Assembly: GCF_004361815.1 (NCBI RefSeq)
Contig: NZ_SNWA01000002.1
Coordinates: 496,001-560,000, forward strand
Direction: 5' to 3'
DNA length: 64,000 nucleotides
Source: Paraburkholderia sp. BL10I2N1
GTDB lineage: Bacteria; Pseudomonadota; Gammaproteobacteria; Burkholderiales; Burkholderiaceae
Shown here: positions 44,080 to 57,313 of the stretch, piece after piece
Layout: each line of letters starts with the position of its first letter
Position numbering within the stretch: position 1 is the stretch's first letter
The notes under the pieces: generated by a model
Database searches by the model: none
What the model was told of the DNA's origin: nothing
What the model saw: only the letters and a program-made list of their open reading frames with translations
Translations under genes and position numbers: made by a program

Positions 44080-44195
44080 GCCTGACGATTACCTACTTTC
44101 ACACGGGCAATCCGCACTATCATCGGCGTGGAGTCGTTTCACGGTCCTGTTCGGGATGGGAAGGGGTGGTACCGACACGCTATGGTCATCAGGCA
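44080..44195 (-). rRNA. 5S ribosomal RNA
   Basis: Read on the minus strand the sequence begins TGCCTGATGACCATAGCG, contains CCCATCCCGAACAGGACCG, and ends GTAGGTAATCGTCAGGC, the typical beta-proteobacterial 5S. The ends pair (TGCCTGA/TCAGGC). Length is about 116 nt. Confidence 0.95.
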
Positions 44196-44401
44196 TGACT
44201 TGTTGTCGCGCTGCGGGGGTTCTGGGCCCGGGGCAGCACAACCAATCGGGAAGAAGTAGTTGCCGATGATGGCTCATCAGCGGGATGCGGGCTGTGATGT
44301 GTCGGGCACAACACCGGTCTCAACCTGAGCGCGTTACCCCCTTCGGGGGTGGGATCACTGTAAGCGCTGAAGCGCTAACATTGATCGACACAAAACACAC
44401 T

Positions 44402-47401
<3,000 letters not shown>

Positions 47402-47600
47402 AGTGTGTCTTCCCGGGCCCCGACGGGGACCGTGTCCTCACACACATTACAGGTTGAGTATTCGTGTTGCGCCGTATTCCAAAGCAATCTTTCGATCACC
47501 TTTAAAATACATCGATACAATCACAACCCTGATTCACCTACTCGGACACCCATCTCGAGGCACCCTTTCGTGAATCTCTTTACTACTTCTTCCTGATTGT

Positions 47601-47608
47601 TAAAGAAC
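47601..47608 (-). promoter_or_regulatory. boxA-like antitermination site in the 16S-23S spacer
   Basis: On the minus strand GTTCTTTA lies between tRNA-Ala and 23S (within CGTTCTTTAACAATC), the usual place of the spacer boxA. Confidence 0.5.
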
Positions 47609-47716
47609 GACAGCCGATAGCATGATCACCGATCACCTATCACTCTGACTGGCTCAATCGCCAATGCAAAACGCTCTGCACCGCATACCGCCGGCAGAAC
47701 ACTGCGCATTGAGGAT

Positions 47717-47792
47717 TGGTGGAGGATGACGGGATCGAACCGACGACCCCCTGCTTGCAAAGCAGGTGCTCTCCCAGCTGAGCTAATCCCCC
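47717..47792 (-). tRNA. tRNA-Ala (TGC)
   Basis: A 76-nt cloverleaf, GGGGGAT acceptor start, anticodon loop TTTGCAA with anticodon TGC, T loop TTCGATC, encoded CCA. It lies between 23S and tRNA-Ile in the rRNA spacer. Confidence 0.96.
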
Positions 47793-47860
47793 AGTCATGC
47801 ACGCACACCGCTGTGCGCATCCGCTACCCCAGGGGTGCACCGATCAGCCACCGCAGACAA

Positions 47861-47937
47861 TGGTGGGTCTGGATGGATTCGAACCATCGACCCCCGCCTT
47901 ATCAAGACGGTGCTCTAACCGACTGAGCTACAGACCC
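47861..47937 (-). tRNA. tRNA-Ile (GAT)
   Basis: A 77-nt cloverleaf, GGGTCTG acceptor start, anticodon loop TTGATAA with anticodon GAT, T loop TTCGAAT, encoded CCA. It is the first tRNA after 16S. Confidence 0.96.
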
Positions 47938-48002
47938 CTGAGTCTGTCTTTTTCACAGCCGATAAGCGTGAGCGCTCAACGTTGAACACGTGTTGGCTCG
48001 AG

Positions 48003-49534
<1,532 letters not shown>

Positions 49535-49807
49535 AACCTGTTACTGTTTTTCGGTTGTTTTACCAACCGGTCGCTCACTCAACGTACTGACGAATGATCC
49601 AGCCGTCTCGCGACGGCCAAACCTTCCTTTCATTACTGTGTGAGACTTGATACCTTCGCCTGTCCTGACAGGCCCAGAAAGGACCCGCCAGCGCGTCGCC
49701 ATCAAGCGCCCACACTTATCGGCTGTTAGTTTTTAAAGATCGATCCGCTTAAGCAAGCCGCTGCTTGCAGCTGCTTTTTTTCGCGCCCCTCATCAGAAGG
49801 GAGGCGA

Positions 49808-49836
49808 ATTATGCGATGCGGCTCCGGGGCCGTCAA
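49808..49836 (-). promoter_or_regulatory. rRNA operon promoter
   Basis: Read on the minus strand: TTGACG, 17 bases, CATAAT, followed by a GC-rich discriminator (TCGCCTCCC), as in stringently controlled rrn promoters. An AT-rich stretch (about 49845-49862) upstream may be an UP element. Confidence 0.75.
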
Positions 49837-50190
49837 TCCTTTTTTGAGATTTTAATTTCATCGCACGAAAGACCCATCAGCAAATGCAGAGTCGTAGATG
49901 ACTCGCCGGTGAGCATTGAGTGATGGACCATCGTGCAGGTCGCGTTCTTTATTCATGGCCCGCCACGAATGCCGTGGACGGAACGTGCCCACACGTCAGG
50001 TTGAACAGATAACTCGCACCTGCGGGACGCGAGCCGTCTTAAAGACGGCCGCGCAATGCGGAAAAACGGAACGACGAGTCATGCGAAGAAAGGCGACGCG
50101 CGTGCAACGCTATCTGGACGCGACGTGAGGCGTGCGCACCGGAGCCGTCGGAAGAATCAGCCGCTCAGGCACGCGGTGCGCGTTGCGGGT
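49837..50190. other. intergenic region, no gene recognised
   Basis: Upstream of the rRNA promoter; 354 bases with no convincing frame or structure apart from the AT-rich block beside the promoter. Confidence 0.35.
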
Positions 50191-50388
50191 CTACTTGTGC
50201 GGGACGTTCAACGAGTCGCCTGTGTTCGTTTCGTCGGCGAGGTATTCCTCGAACGCGTTCGCCAAAAGCCTGTCGATAAGCTCGTCGTCGACATCCTTGA
50301 GTTCAATGCCTCGTGCATTGCAAATAGTCCGCAGGGTTTCACCAACGGAGTTAATCACATCGGCGACCGTAATTTTCGGTTTTTCCAT
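50191..50388 (-). CDS. small acidic protein, 65 aa, unknown
   Basis: The frame MEKPKITVADVINSVGETLR, then TICNARGIELKDVDDELID and LLANAFEEYLADE, reads like a helical, acidic soluble protein. No good Shine-Dalgarno precedes the ATG and no family was recognised. Longer plus-strand frames over the same DNA are arginine-rich and less credible. Confidence 0.5.
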   Translation of the reverse strand: MEKPKITVADVINSVGETLRTICNARGIELKDVDDELIDRLLANAFEEYLADETNTGDSLNVPHK

Positions 50389-50654
50389 ACCAGCGGTTTT
50401 CGGCGCCAGTGAATATTCTTTAGCAAAGAGGTCAGGGATAGTTGCGGGTACGTCTATTCACGCGGGCCTCCAGTGAGCACAGCCGCCTTCGCCATAACAT
50501 GCACATCCCATATCTTTATCTGAATTTACTATTTCAATCCTGCATACCCCGGTGATAGCCTGTTTTCGATCGGCAGGCGCGCTCATCCCAGACGCGCACT
50601 ACTTCTCAAACCGCAACATGCGCGCCGGGATCTCAGACCCGGCAAGGAGCCAAA

Positions 50655-51731
50655 GTGAGCGTCGAATTCATCGGCATGATCCAGCAGCACAAGGTATCGG
50701 AAACACATCTGCCCAAAGGCCCTGTCATCGACATCGACTATTTGAGGTCATTTGCGCAGGCGCATGAAAACGCGGGTTTCAACCGGATTCTCGTTCCTCA
50801 TAGTTCCACCAGCCCGGATGCGACGCTGACGATCGCCTATGCCGCAACCGTCACCTCGCACATTCACTTCATGCTGGCGCACCGCCCCGGTTTTGTCGCG
50901 CCCACACTTGCTGCGCGCCAGATTGCGACGCTCGATCAATTGTCGGGTGGCCGCCTCGCCGTCCACTTCATTTCCGGCGGCAGCGATGCGGACCAGCGTC
51001 GCGATGGCGACTACCTGAGCCACGACGAGCGCTACGCACGCACCGATGAGTATCTGCAGATTCTTCGGCGCGTGTGGACTGAGGACAAACCCTTCGATCA
51101 CGACGGCCGCTTCTACCGCTTCGAACAGGCGTACTCCGACGTCAAGCCAAAGCAGCTGCCGCACGTGCCGATTTACTTCGGCGGAGCGTCGGCGCCCGCG
51201 CTCGAAGTCGCGGGCAAGCACGCCGACGTGTACGCGCTGTGGGGCGAGTCCAAACAGCAGGTCCTGGAGCAGATCACGCGCGTGCGCGCCGAAGCGGCGA
51301 AACACGGCCGCAAGGTGCGCTTCTCGGTGTCGTTCCGACCGATTCTCGCGTCGACCGAAAAAGCTGCGTGGGAGCGCGCCGAACACATCCTCGCCGAAAC
51401 GCGCCGTCTGCGTGTCGAGCAGGGCTTCTCCCGCGGCGGCCCGCAGGAAAGTGAAGGCGCCCGCCGCCTGCTTGCCGCCGCAGGCGACGGCGTGCGTGCG
51501 GACGAGCGTCTGTGGACAGCTGTCGCGAAGGAAATCGGCGGCCGCTCGAACTCGACTGCACTCGTCGGCACACCGGCCCAAGTGGCACAGACGCTTGCCG
51601 AGTATCACGAACTGGGCGTCACCACGTTCCTGATCCGTGGCGTCGATCCGCTGGAAGACGCGATCGACTATGGCCGCGAATTGATTCCAGCGACGCGTGA
51701 ACTGACGACCCGCGCTCGCCACGCCGCCTGA
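50655..51731 (+). CDS. SsuD-like FMNH2-dependent monooxygenase (LLM family)
   Basis: A 358-residue bacterial luciferase-like enzyme starting with GTG (AAGGAG 5 nt upstream). SsuD landmarks: HRPGFVAPTLAARQIATLDQ (about residue 76), HFISGGSDADQRRDGDY, YFGGASAPALEVAGKHADVY, and the C-terminal SNSTALVGTPAQVAQTLAEY followed by FLIRGVDPLEDAIDYGREL. SsuD cleaves alkanesulfonates to aldehyde and sulfite with FMNH2 from a partner reductase, which is not encoded here. It is first of a run with an aldolase-like gene, a thiol dioxygenase and a rhodanese, and has a close paralogue at 57314. Confidence 0.87.
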   Translation: MSVEFIGMIQQHKVSETHLPKGPVIDIDYLRSFAQAHENAGFNRILVPHSSTSPDATLTIAYAATVTSHIHFMLAHRPGFVAPTLAARQIATLDQLSGGRLAVHFISGGSDADQRRDGDYLSHDERYARTDEYLQILRRVWTEDKPFDHDGRFYRFEQAYSDVKPKQLPHVPIYFGGASAPALEVAGKHADVYALWGESKQQVLEQITRVRAEAAKHGRKVRFSVSFRPILASTEKAAWERAEHILAETRRLRVEQGFSRGGPQESEGARRLLAAAGDGVRADERLWTAVAKEIGGRSNSTALVGTPAQVAQTLAEYHELGVTTFLIRGVDPLEDAIDYGRELIPATRELTTRARHAA

Positions 51732-51748
51732 ACCGGGGACCGACGACC

Positions 51749-52561
51749 ATGAGCACCGCTCTCACCGATGCACCCGCTCTCGCCTTTCGCGAGGCGCCCG
51801 CGCGCAAGTTCTGGTTCGATGACGCCTTCCCGGTCAGAACGCTGGCAGAAGAACGCCGTCATCGTCAGGAACGGCTGGCCGGCGCGTTTCGCCTCTTTGC
51901 CCGCTATGGCTTTGCACAGGGCCTCGCTGGCCACATTACCGCGCGCGACCCCGAATGGACCGATCATTTCTGGGTCAATCCCCTCGGCCGGCACTTTGCA
52001 CGGATACGCGTATCCGACCTGCTGCTCGTCAACAGCCAGGGCGAAATCGTGATCGGCGAGGGTCCGGTGAATCAGGCCGCCTTCGCCATCCATGCTGCGA
52101 TTCATGAAGCGAGGCCAGACATCGTCGCAGCCGCGCACACGCATTCGCTCCATGGCAAGGCGTGGTCGACACTCGGCCGCAAGCTCGACCCGCTCACGCA
52201 GGATTCGTGCTCGTTCTACGAGGACCACGCGCTTTTCGACGACTTTCAGGGTGTCGTGCTGGATACGACCGAAGGGGCGCGCATCGCGGCAGCGCTTGGC
52301 CACTACAAGGCGGTCGTTCTGAAAAACCACGGCATCCTCACCGCGGCGCCGACGGTCGAGGCCGCGGCGTGGTGGTACATCGCGCTGGAGAACGCCTGCC
52401 ACACGCAGCTGCTGGCCGAAGCAGCCGGCACGCCACAACCGATTCCGCACGAGGTCGCCGCCCTCACGCATGCCCAGGTCGGACGGCCGGGGGGTGCGCA
52501 ACATGCTTTCGAGAGCCTGTATGAAGGCCTGCTCGAAGCCGAGCCGGAGTTGGTCGACTGA
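51749..52561 (+). CDS. class II aldolase/adducin family protein
   Basis: A 270-residue protein with the class II aldolase fold: FRLFARYGFAQGLAGHITAR (about residues 46-65), the metal-binding AAAHTHSLHGKAWS (two histidines, about 128-141), and FKNHGIL-type segment VVLKNHGILTAAPTVE. Some members are sugar aldolases; many in Burkholderiaceae have no known substrate. It starts 17 bases after the monooxygenase and its stop overlaps the ATG of the thiol dioxygenase by one base, so it is co-translated with the sulfur genes and may process the carbon product. Confidence 0.83.
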   Translation: MSTALTDAPALAFREAPARKFWFDDAFPVRTLAEERRHRQERLAGAFRLFARYGFAQGLAGHITARDPEWTDHFWVNPLGRHFARIRVSDLLLVNSQGEIVIGEGPVNQAAFAIHAAIHEARPDIVAAAHTHSLHGKAWSTLGRKLDPLTQDSCSFYEDHALFDDFQGVVLDTTEGARIAAALGHYKAVVLKNHGILTAAPTVEAAAWWYIALENACHTQLLAEAAGTPQPIPHEVAALTHAQVGRPGGAQHAFESLYEGLLEAEPELVD

Positions 52562-53157
52562 TGGCTATTCGAAAACTGCGCCAGTTTGTGGGCCAGATCG
52601 CAGAACTGGTCGAAACAAACACCCGCGAAGCCGACCTGATCCTGCGGGGATCGCATGCACTGCGCGAACTCATTCAGGTTGACGACTGGCTGCCCGACGC
52701 CTACTCGCAGGCGTCGCCCGATCGCTATCAGCAGTTCCTGCTTTACGCCGATGCGCGCCAGCGCTTCTCGGTGGTCAGCTTCATCTGGGGGCCGGGACAG
52801 AGCACGCCGATTCACGACCACAGGGTGTGGGGATTGATCGGCGTGCTGCGTGGCGCAGAGCTGGCTACGTCATACGAACGCGACGACAACGGTACCCTGC
52901 AACAAACCGGCGATGAAATACGGCTGGAACGCGGCGCGGTCGAAGCCGTCTCGCCGACCATCGGCGACACCCACCGTGTGCGGAACGCCTACGACGATCG
53001 CGTCTCAGTCAGCATTCACGTCTATGGCGCGAACATCGGTGCGGTTCATCGTTCGACGTATCCCCTGGATGGTCCACCCCGATCGTTCGTCTCGGGCTAT
53101 TCGAACGAAGCCCTGCCAAATATCTGGGATCTCAGCAAGGAAGCTCACCATTCATGA
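52561..53157 (+). CDS. cysteine-dioxygenase-type thiol dioxygenase
   Basis: A 198-residue cupin. The iron ligands of the family are seen as His85 and His87 (TPIHDHRVWGLIGVLRG) and His138 (IGDTHRVRN). The family oxidises a thiol (cysteine or 3-mercaptopropionate) to a sulfinic acid with O2. The residue after HDH and the absence of the cysteine of the mammalian crosslink fit the bacterial types. It overlaps both neighbours (1 base before, 4 bases after), suggesting a coupled pathway with the rhodanese. The substrate thiol is not known. Confidence 0.85.
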   Translation: MAIRKLRQFVGQIAELVETNTREADLILRGSHALRELIQVDDWLPDAYSQASPDRYQQFLLYADARQRFSVVSFIWGPGQSTPIHDHRVWGLIGVLRGAELATSYERDDNGTLQQTGDEIRLERGAVEAVSPTIGDTHRVRNAYDDRVSVSIHVYGANIGAVHRSTYPLDGPPRSFVSGYSNEALPNIWDLSKEAHHS

Positions 53158-54764
53158 AGTCACTTCCCGTGCGCACCTACGAAGACGTGCGCGAGGCACT
53201 GCTGGTAAAACGCGAGATCGCGCTCCTCGATGTGCGCGAGGAAGATCCGCATGCGCAATGTCATCCGCTCTTTGCGGCCAACTTTTCTCTGTCGAAAATC
53301 GAACTGGAAGCCTGGACGCGTCTGCCGCGTCGCGACGTTCCGATCGTGCTGCTCGATGCCGGCGAAGGATTCGCCGAACGCGCTGCCAAGCGGCTGGCGC
53401 AGCTCGGTTACACGAATGTCGCGCTGCTTGCCGGCGGCCTCGATGGCTGGATTCGCGCAGGTGGCGAAGTGTTTCGCGACGTAAATGTGCCAGGCAAGGC
53501 GTTCGGCGAGTTCGTCGAAGCACAGCGGCATACCCCGTCGCTGTCGGCGGAGGCCGTCGATGCATTGCTGCAGAACCGCGAGGACGTCGTGGTGCTCGAC
53601 GCACGCCGTTTCGACGAGTACCAGACGATGAACATCCCCGGCAGCGTCAGCGTACCCGGTGCTGAACTTGTGTTGCGTGCGCGCTCGCTTGCCCCCGATC
53701 CGGCAACGCGCGTGATCGTCAATTGCGCGGGACGAACGCGCAGCATCATCGGCACACAGTCGCTGGTGAATGCCGGCTTGCCGAACCCTGTCGCCGCACT
53801 TCGCAACGGCACAATCGGGTGGACGCTGGCAGGACAGACGCTGGAACACGGCAGCAGCAGACAGTTCGATCCACAGGCAGGCCGCAATGAACACGACATC
53901 AGGCAATCGCGGCAAGCAGCGCTGGCGCTCGCTGAGCGGGCGGGCGTCCACCGGACGACACTCACCGAGACGGCACGCTGGGCCGAAGACCGCTCGCGCA
54001 CGACGTATCGCTTCGACGTGCGCACGCCGGCCGAATACGAACGCGCACATGCACCTGGCTTTCAGGGCGCGCCGGGTGGTCAACTCGTGCAGGAAACGGA
54101 CATGTTCGCACCGGTGCGAGGCTCGCGCGTCGTGCTGTTCGATGACGACGGCGTGCGCGCAAACATGACCGCATCATGGCTCGCGCAGATGAACATCGAC
54201 GTCTATGTCGTCGACGGTGCGTCGCCGTCTGACCTGACCGAAACCGGTGCATGGAAGAGACCCAGGCCGGCGCCTGTCATTTCGACGCCCGCAGTTTCGC
54301 CCGACGAACTCGCGACGCTGCTGGCCGATCCCACCACCCAGACCTTGGTGCTCGACTTCACGTCGAGCGCGAACCACGTAAGAGGCTATATTCCGGGCGC
54401 ACGCTGGTTGTTGCGCTCACGCTTGACAAGCACGTTCGACGATCTGCGCGCCCTGCCTGACGCAAAACGCTACGTCGTCACGTGCGCAACGAGCGCCCTC
54501 GCCCCGTTCGCCGCGCCTGAAGTGGCGGCGCTGACAGGCAAACCGGTGCATGTGCTCGAAGGCGGGACGTCCGCATGGATCCGCGCTGGCTTGCCCATCG
54601 AAACAGGCAACGCGCAACTGGCCTCGCCGCGCATCGATCGCTATCGGCGGCCCTATGAAGGCACCGACAACGCGCGCGAAGCAATGAACGCGTATCTCGA
54701 ATGGGAATACGGGCTCGTCGCACAACTCGAACGCGACGGAACGCATGGCTTCTTCGTCGTCTGA
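53154..54764 (+). CDS. four-domain rhodanese (sulfurtransferase)
   Basis: A 536-residue protein made of four rhodanese-like domains: about residues 1-115, 120-235, 275-370 and 380-490. Only the second and fourth carry a cysteine at the active-loop position: Cys191 (VIVNCAGRTRS) and Cys444 (VVTCATSALA). In domains one and three the loop reads VLLDAGEGFA and LFDDDGVRA, so these are structural. Rhodaneses transfer sulfane sulfur between thiosulfate, persulfides and thiols. The start overlaps the dioxygenase stop by 4 bases. It probably handles the sulfur released by the upstream enzymes. Confidence 0.88.
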   Translation: MKSLPVRTYEDVREALLVKREIALLDVREEDPHAQCHPLFAANFSLSKIELEAWTRLPRRDVPIVLLDAGEGFAERAAKRLAQLGYTNVALLAGGLDGWIRAGGEVFRDVNVPGKAFGEFVEAQRHTPSLSAEAVDALLQNREDVVVLDARRFDEYQTMNIPGSVSVPGAELVLRARSLAPDPATRVIVNCAGRTRSIIGTQSLVNAGLPNPVAALRNGTIGWTLAGQTLEHGSSRQFDPQAGRNEHDIRQSRQAALALAERAGVHRTTLTETARWAEDRSRTTYRFDVRTPAEYERAHAPGFQGAPGGQLVQETDMFAPVRGSRVVLFDDDGVRANMTASWLAQMNIDVYVVDGASPSDLTETGAWKRPRPAPVISTPAVSPDELATLLADPTTQTLVLDFTSSANHVRGYIPGARWLLRSRLTSTFDDLRALPDAKRYVVTCATSALAPFAAPEVAALTGKPVHVLEGGTSAWIRAGLPIETGNAQLASPRIDRYRRPYEGTDNAREAMNAYLEWEYGLVAQLERDGTHGFFVV

Positions 54765-55078
54765 ACGTGAGCCGTTCGCGTGGTTTGCTGACGGTATCCG
54801 GTTCCAACTACGCGGCGCGCGCCAGAAGCGCCGCCTTGTAGCTTTGCTCGATGCCACCGCGACGAAGTGAATCGGGGACGGTTGAACCATGGACTCGAGC
54901 GTAGCGCGTGTGCGTGCATTCATTTCTCAAGGATGGCATAAGAGAAGCGCTAAACCAGCATCAACGATGCCCGCGTCAAGCATTTCCGTCTCGCAAATTA
55001 GCTAAGAAGAACAAGGCGTTTGCCTTATAACATGGGCGTGCGTATCGTGATCTTTCCATCGTCATAGCGATATTGCCC
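54765..55078. other. intergenic region, no gene recognised
   Basis: A 314-base gap before the sulfonate-binding protein; no conserved site recognised. A promoter for the second sulfur run is expected. Confidence 0.35.
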
Positions 55079-56011
55079 ATGCGCCGCCTGCTTGCCCACT
55101 TACTCGTCGTCACTCTGACAACTGCTCCGCTCGCCACCCTTGCGGAAACCACCTTGAAAGTCGGCGACCAGCAGTTCCAGACTCGCGGCATTCTCGAAGC
55201 GTCGGGTCAATTGAAGGACGTGCCGTACAAGATCGAATGGTTCAACTTTCCGGCTGCGCAACCGCTCGGGGAAGCACTGAATGCAGGCGCAATCGATGTC
55301 GGTGGACTAGGCGACGCGCCGTTGATCTTTGCCTACGCAGCCGGTGCCAAAGTCCGTGCAGTCGCGGCCACGCGATCAAAGCCCGTCGACCTCGCGATCA
55401 TCGTCCCTGAGAACTCGCCGATCAGGAATGCGGCGGACCTGAAAGGCAAGCGGATCGCGACGACGCGCGGATCGATCGGCCATTACCTTGCAATCGCGAC
55501 GCTCGAGCGCGCGCACATCAGGCTCGACGACGTCTCGCTGCGCTTCATGCAGCCCGCCGATGCGAAGGCCGCACTGGCATCGGGGAACGTCGATGCGTGG
55601 TCGACGTGGGACCCCTACGTCGCGCTTGCGGAACAGCGCGATCATGACCGCGGCATCGCGAACGGTATCAATGTTTCATCGGGGTTGAGCTTCCAGGCCG
55701 CGACCGACGACTCCATCAAGGCGAGGCACGCCGAAATCGCCGATTTCCTGCGACGGGTCGCGGCAGGTCAACGATGGGCGCTCTCACATCCCGACGAAGT
55801 AGCGGCGATGCAATCGCGCGTCACGGGTCTTCCACCCGACGTGCTAAAAACCGTCTATCAACGCGCCCAACTGCATCCCGTTGCCATCGACGACAGCCTG
55901 ATTGCCGAGCAGCAGAAGACCGCCGATCTCTATCACCGGACGGATGTCATCAAGACACCACTCGACGTCACGCGCAGTTTCGACAGACAGTTCCCGCTCG
56001 CCGCACCGTGA
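55079..56011 (+). CDS. aliphatic sulfonate-type ABC substrate-binding protein (SsuA-like)
   Basis: A 310-residue periplasmic protein. I start it at MRRLLAHLLVVTL, two codons after a TTG. Residues 1-22 are a signal peptide (cleavage near TLAE). The mature part has SsuA/TauA landmarks: EALNAGAIDVGGLGDAPLIF, GKRIATTRGSIGHYLAIATL and VDAWSTWDPYVALAEQ. It binds an organosulfonate or similar and delivers it to an ABC permease. No permease or ATPase is next to it on this strand; the one at 60559 may serve it. Confidence 0.85.
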   Translation: MRRLLAHLLVVTLTTAPLATLAETTLKVGDQQFQTRGILEASGQLKDVPYKIEWFNFPAAQPLGEALNAGAIDVGGLGDAPLIFAYAAGAKVRAVAATRSKPVDLAIIVPENSPIRNAADLKGKRIATTRGSIGHYLAIATLERAHIRLDDVSLRFMQPADAKAALASGNVDAWSTWDPYVALAEQRDHDRGIANGINVSSGLSFQAATDDSIKARHAEIADFLRRVAAGQRWALSHPDEVAAMQSRVTGLPPDVLKTVYQRAQLHPVAIDDSLIAEQQKTADLYHRTDVIKTPLDVTRSFDRQFPLAAP

Positions 56012-56061
56012 CCTCGCCGCTTCGAGGAGCGCGTCGTCAAGCACGCAACCGGAATCAATCC

Positions 56062-57264
56062 ATGACCAGCCGACACCCCGACACCGCGCTTCTGGACATC
56101 GAACGCGATGCCGAAGCACTCGACGCGCTTCAAGATCTCGACAGCAGCCGCGCCGACAAATGGCTCACAGCGCTAACCGCAGAGTTTGCGGCAGGCGCCG
56201 CCGAACTCGACCGCGGACCGCACTTTCCGCACCACAATCTGTCGCGCTTACGGCATGCCGGCCTCCTGTCGCTCACGGTACCTCGCGCGCTGGGTGGGCA
56301 GGAAGCGACGCTCGCTCAGGCGCTGAAGGTGATACGCGCCGTCGCGCGTGGTGAGCCGTCGACGGCCCTGATTCTCGTGATGCAGTATCTGTTTCACCTC
56401 CGTCTTCAGGCCAAGCCAGACTGGCCAGCCGCATTGAAGGAGCGAGTCGCCAGAGACGCGGTCGAACGTGGCGCATTGATCAACTCGTTGCGCGTGGAGC
56501 CTGAACTGGGATCGCCGTCGCGTGGCGGCTTGCCGGCCACGGTCGGCAGGCTCGACGGCGACCACTGGGTGCTGAATGGCCGCAAGCTCTATTCGACCGG
56601 CAGCCCGGGGCTCACCTGGTTTGCCGTATGGGGTCGCACGGATGACGCAACGCCGCGCGTCGGCACGTGGCTCGTGCATCGCGACACACCGGGTATCCGC
56701 TTCGGCGAGCCGTGGAATCATCTGGGCATGCGGGCGACGGGCAGCCATGAAGTGATCTTCGAAAATGTGCACGTTCCGCCCGGTTACGCCGTCGACCTGC
56801 AACTGCCGGGGCCGGCAAACGGCATGGACCCGATCACGAACGTCTGGATGAACGTGCTGCTTCCCGCGATCTACGACGGCGTGGCGCGTGCGGCACGCAA
56901 CTGGTTCGTGCAGTGGGCCGCAGAGCGCGCGCCATCGGGTCTGAACGCGCCCTTGTCCAGTCTCGACAGTTTTCAGCAGACAGTCGGACGCATCGATGCA
57001 TTGCTCTTCAACAACGATGTACTGCTCGACTCTGGCGCGGCGGGCAACATCACCGCCGCCGGGGCGCCCACGATCAAGTATCTCGTCAGCAGGAACGCCA
57101 TCGACGCAGTCGAACTCGCGCTCGAAGCGAGCGGCAATCCGGGGCTCAGCCGCAACAACGCGCTGGAGCGTCACTATCGCGACGTGCTGTGCGCGCGCAT
57201 CCACACGCCGCAGAACGACACCGTGCTTGGCAATCTTGGGCGCGCGGCATTCGCCGCGCGCTGA
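56062..57264 (+). CDS. acyl-CoA-dehydrogenase-fold flavoprotein (SfnB/DszC type)
   Basis: A 400-residue protein of the acyl-CoA dehydrogenase fold. LLSLTVPRALGGQEATLAQA (about residue 70) and a GRKLYSTGSPGLTWFAVWGR segment (about 174), then WNHLGMRATGSHEVIFENV, resemble SfnB and DszC, which are involved in sulfone and dibenzothiophene use and act as FMNH2 monooxygenases or related enzymes. The usual acyl-CoA dehydrogenase catalytic base region is not conserved. It lies between an SsuA-like and an SsuD-like gene (gaps of about 50 bases), supporting a role in organosulfur breakdown. Confidence 0.82.
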   Translation: MTSRHPDTALLDIERDAEALDALQDLDSSRADKWLTALTAEFAAGAAELDRGPHFPHHNLSRLRHAGLLSLTVPRALGGQEATLAQALKVIRAVARGEPSTALILVMQYLFHLRLQAKPDWPAALKERVARDAVERGALINSLRVEPELGSPSRGGLPATVGRLDGDHWVLNGRKLYSTGSPGLTWFAVWGRTDDATPRVGTWLVHRDTPGIRFGEPWNHLGMRATGSHEVIFENVHVPPGYAVDLQLPGPANGMDPITNVWMNVLLPAIYDGVARAARNWFVQWAAERAPSGLNAPLSSLDSFQQTVGRIDALLFNNDVLLDSGAAGNITAAGAPTIKYLVSRNAIDAVELALEASGNPGLSRNNALERHYRDVLCARIHTPQNDTVLGNLGRAAFAAR

Positions 57265-57313
57265 ACCCCGTTCCATCCCACTGCAGCACTACATCGGACC
57301 AGGAGAACACGCC

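Noticed and set aside
50748..52504. Two minus-strand frames opposite the SsuD-like and aldolase-like genes
   Set aside because: Antisense mirror frames without motifs; plus-strand genes have strong family signatures and tight spacing.
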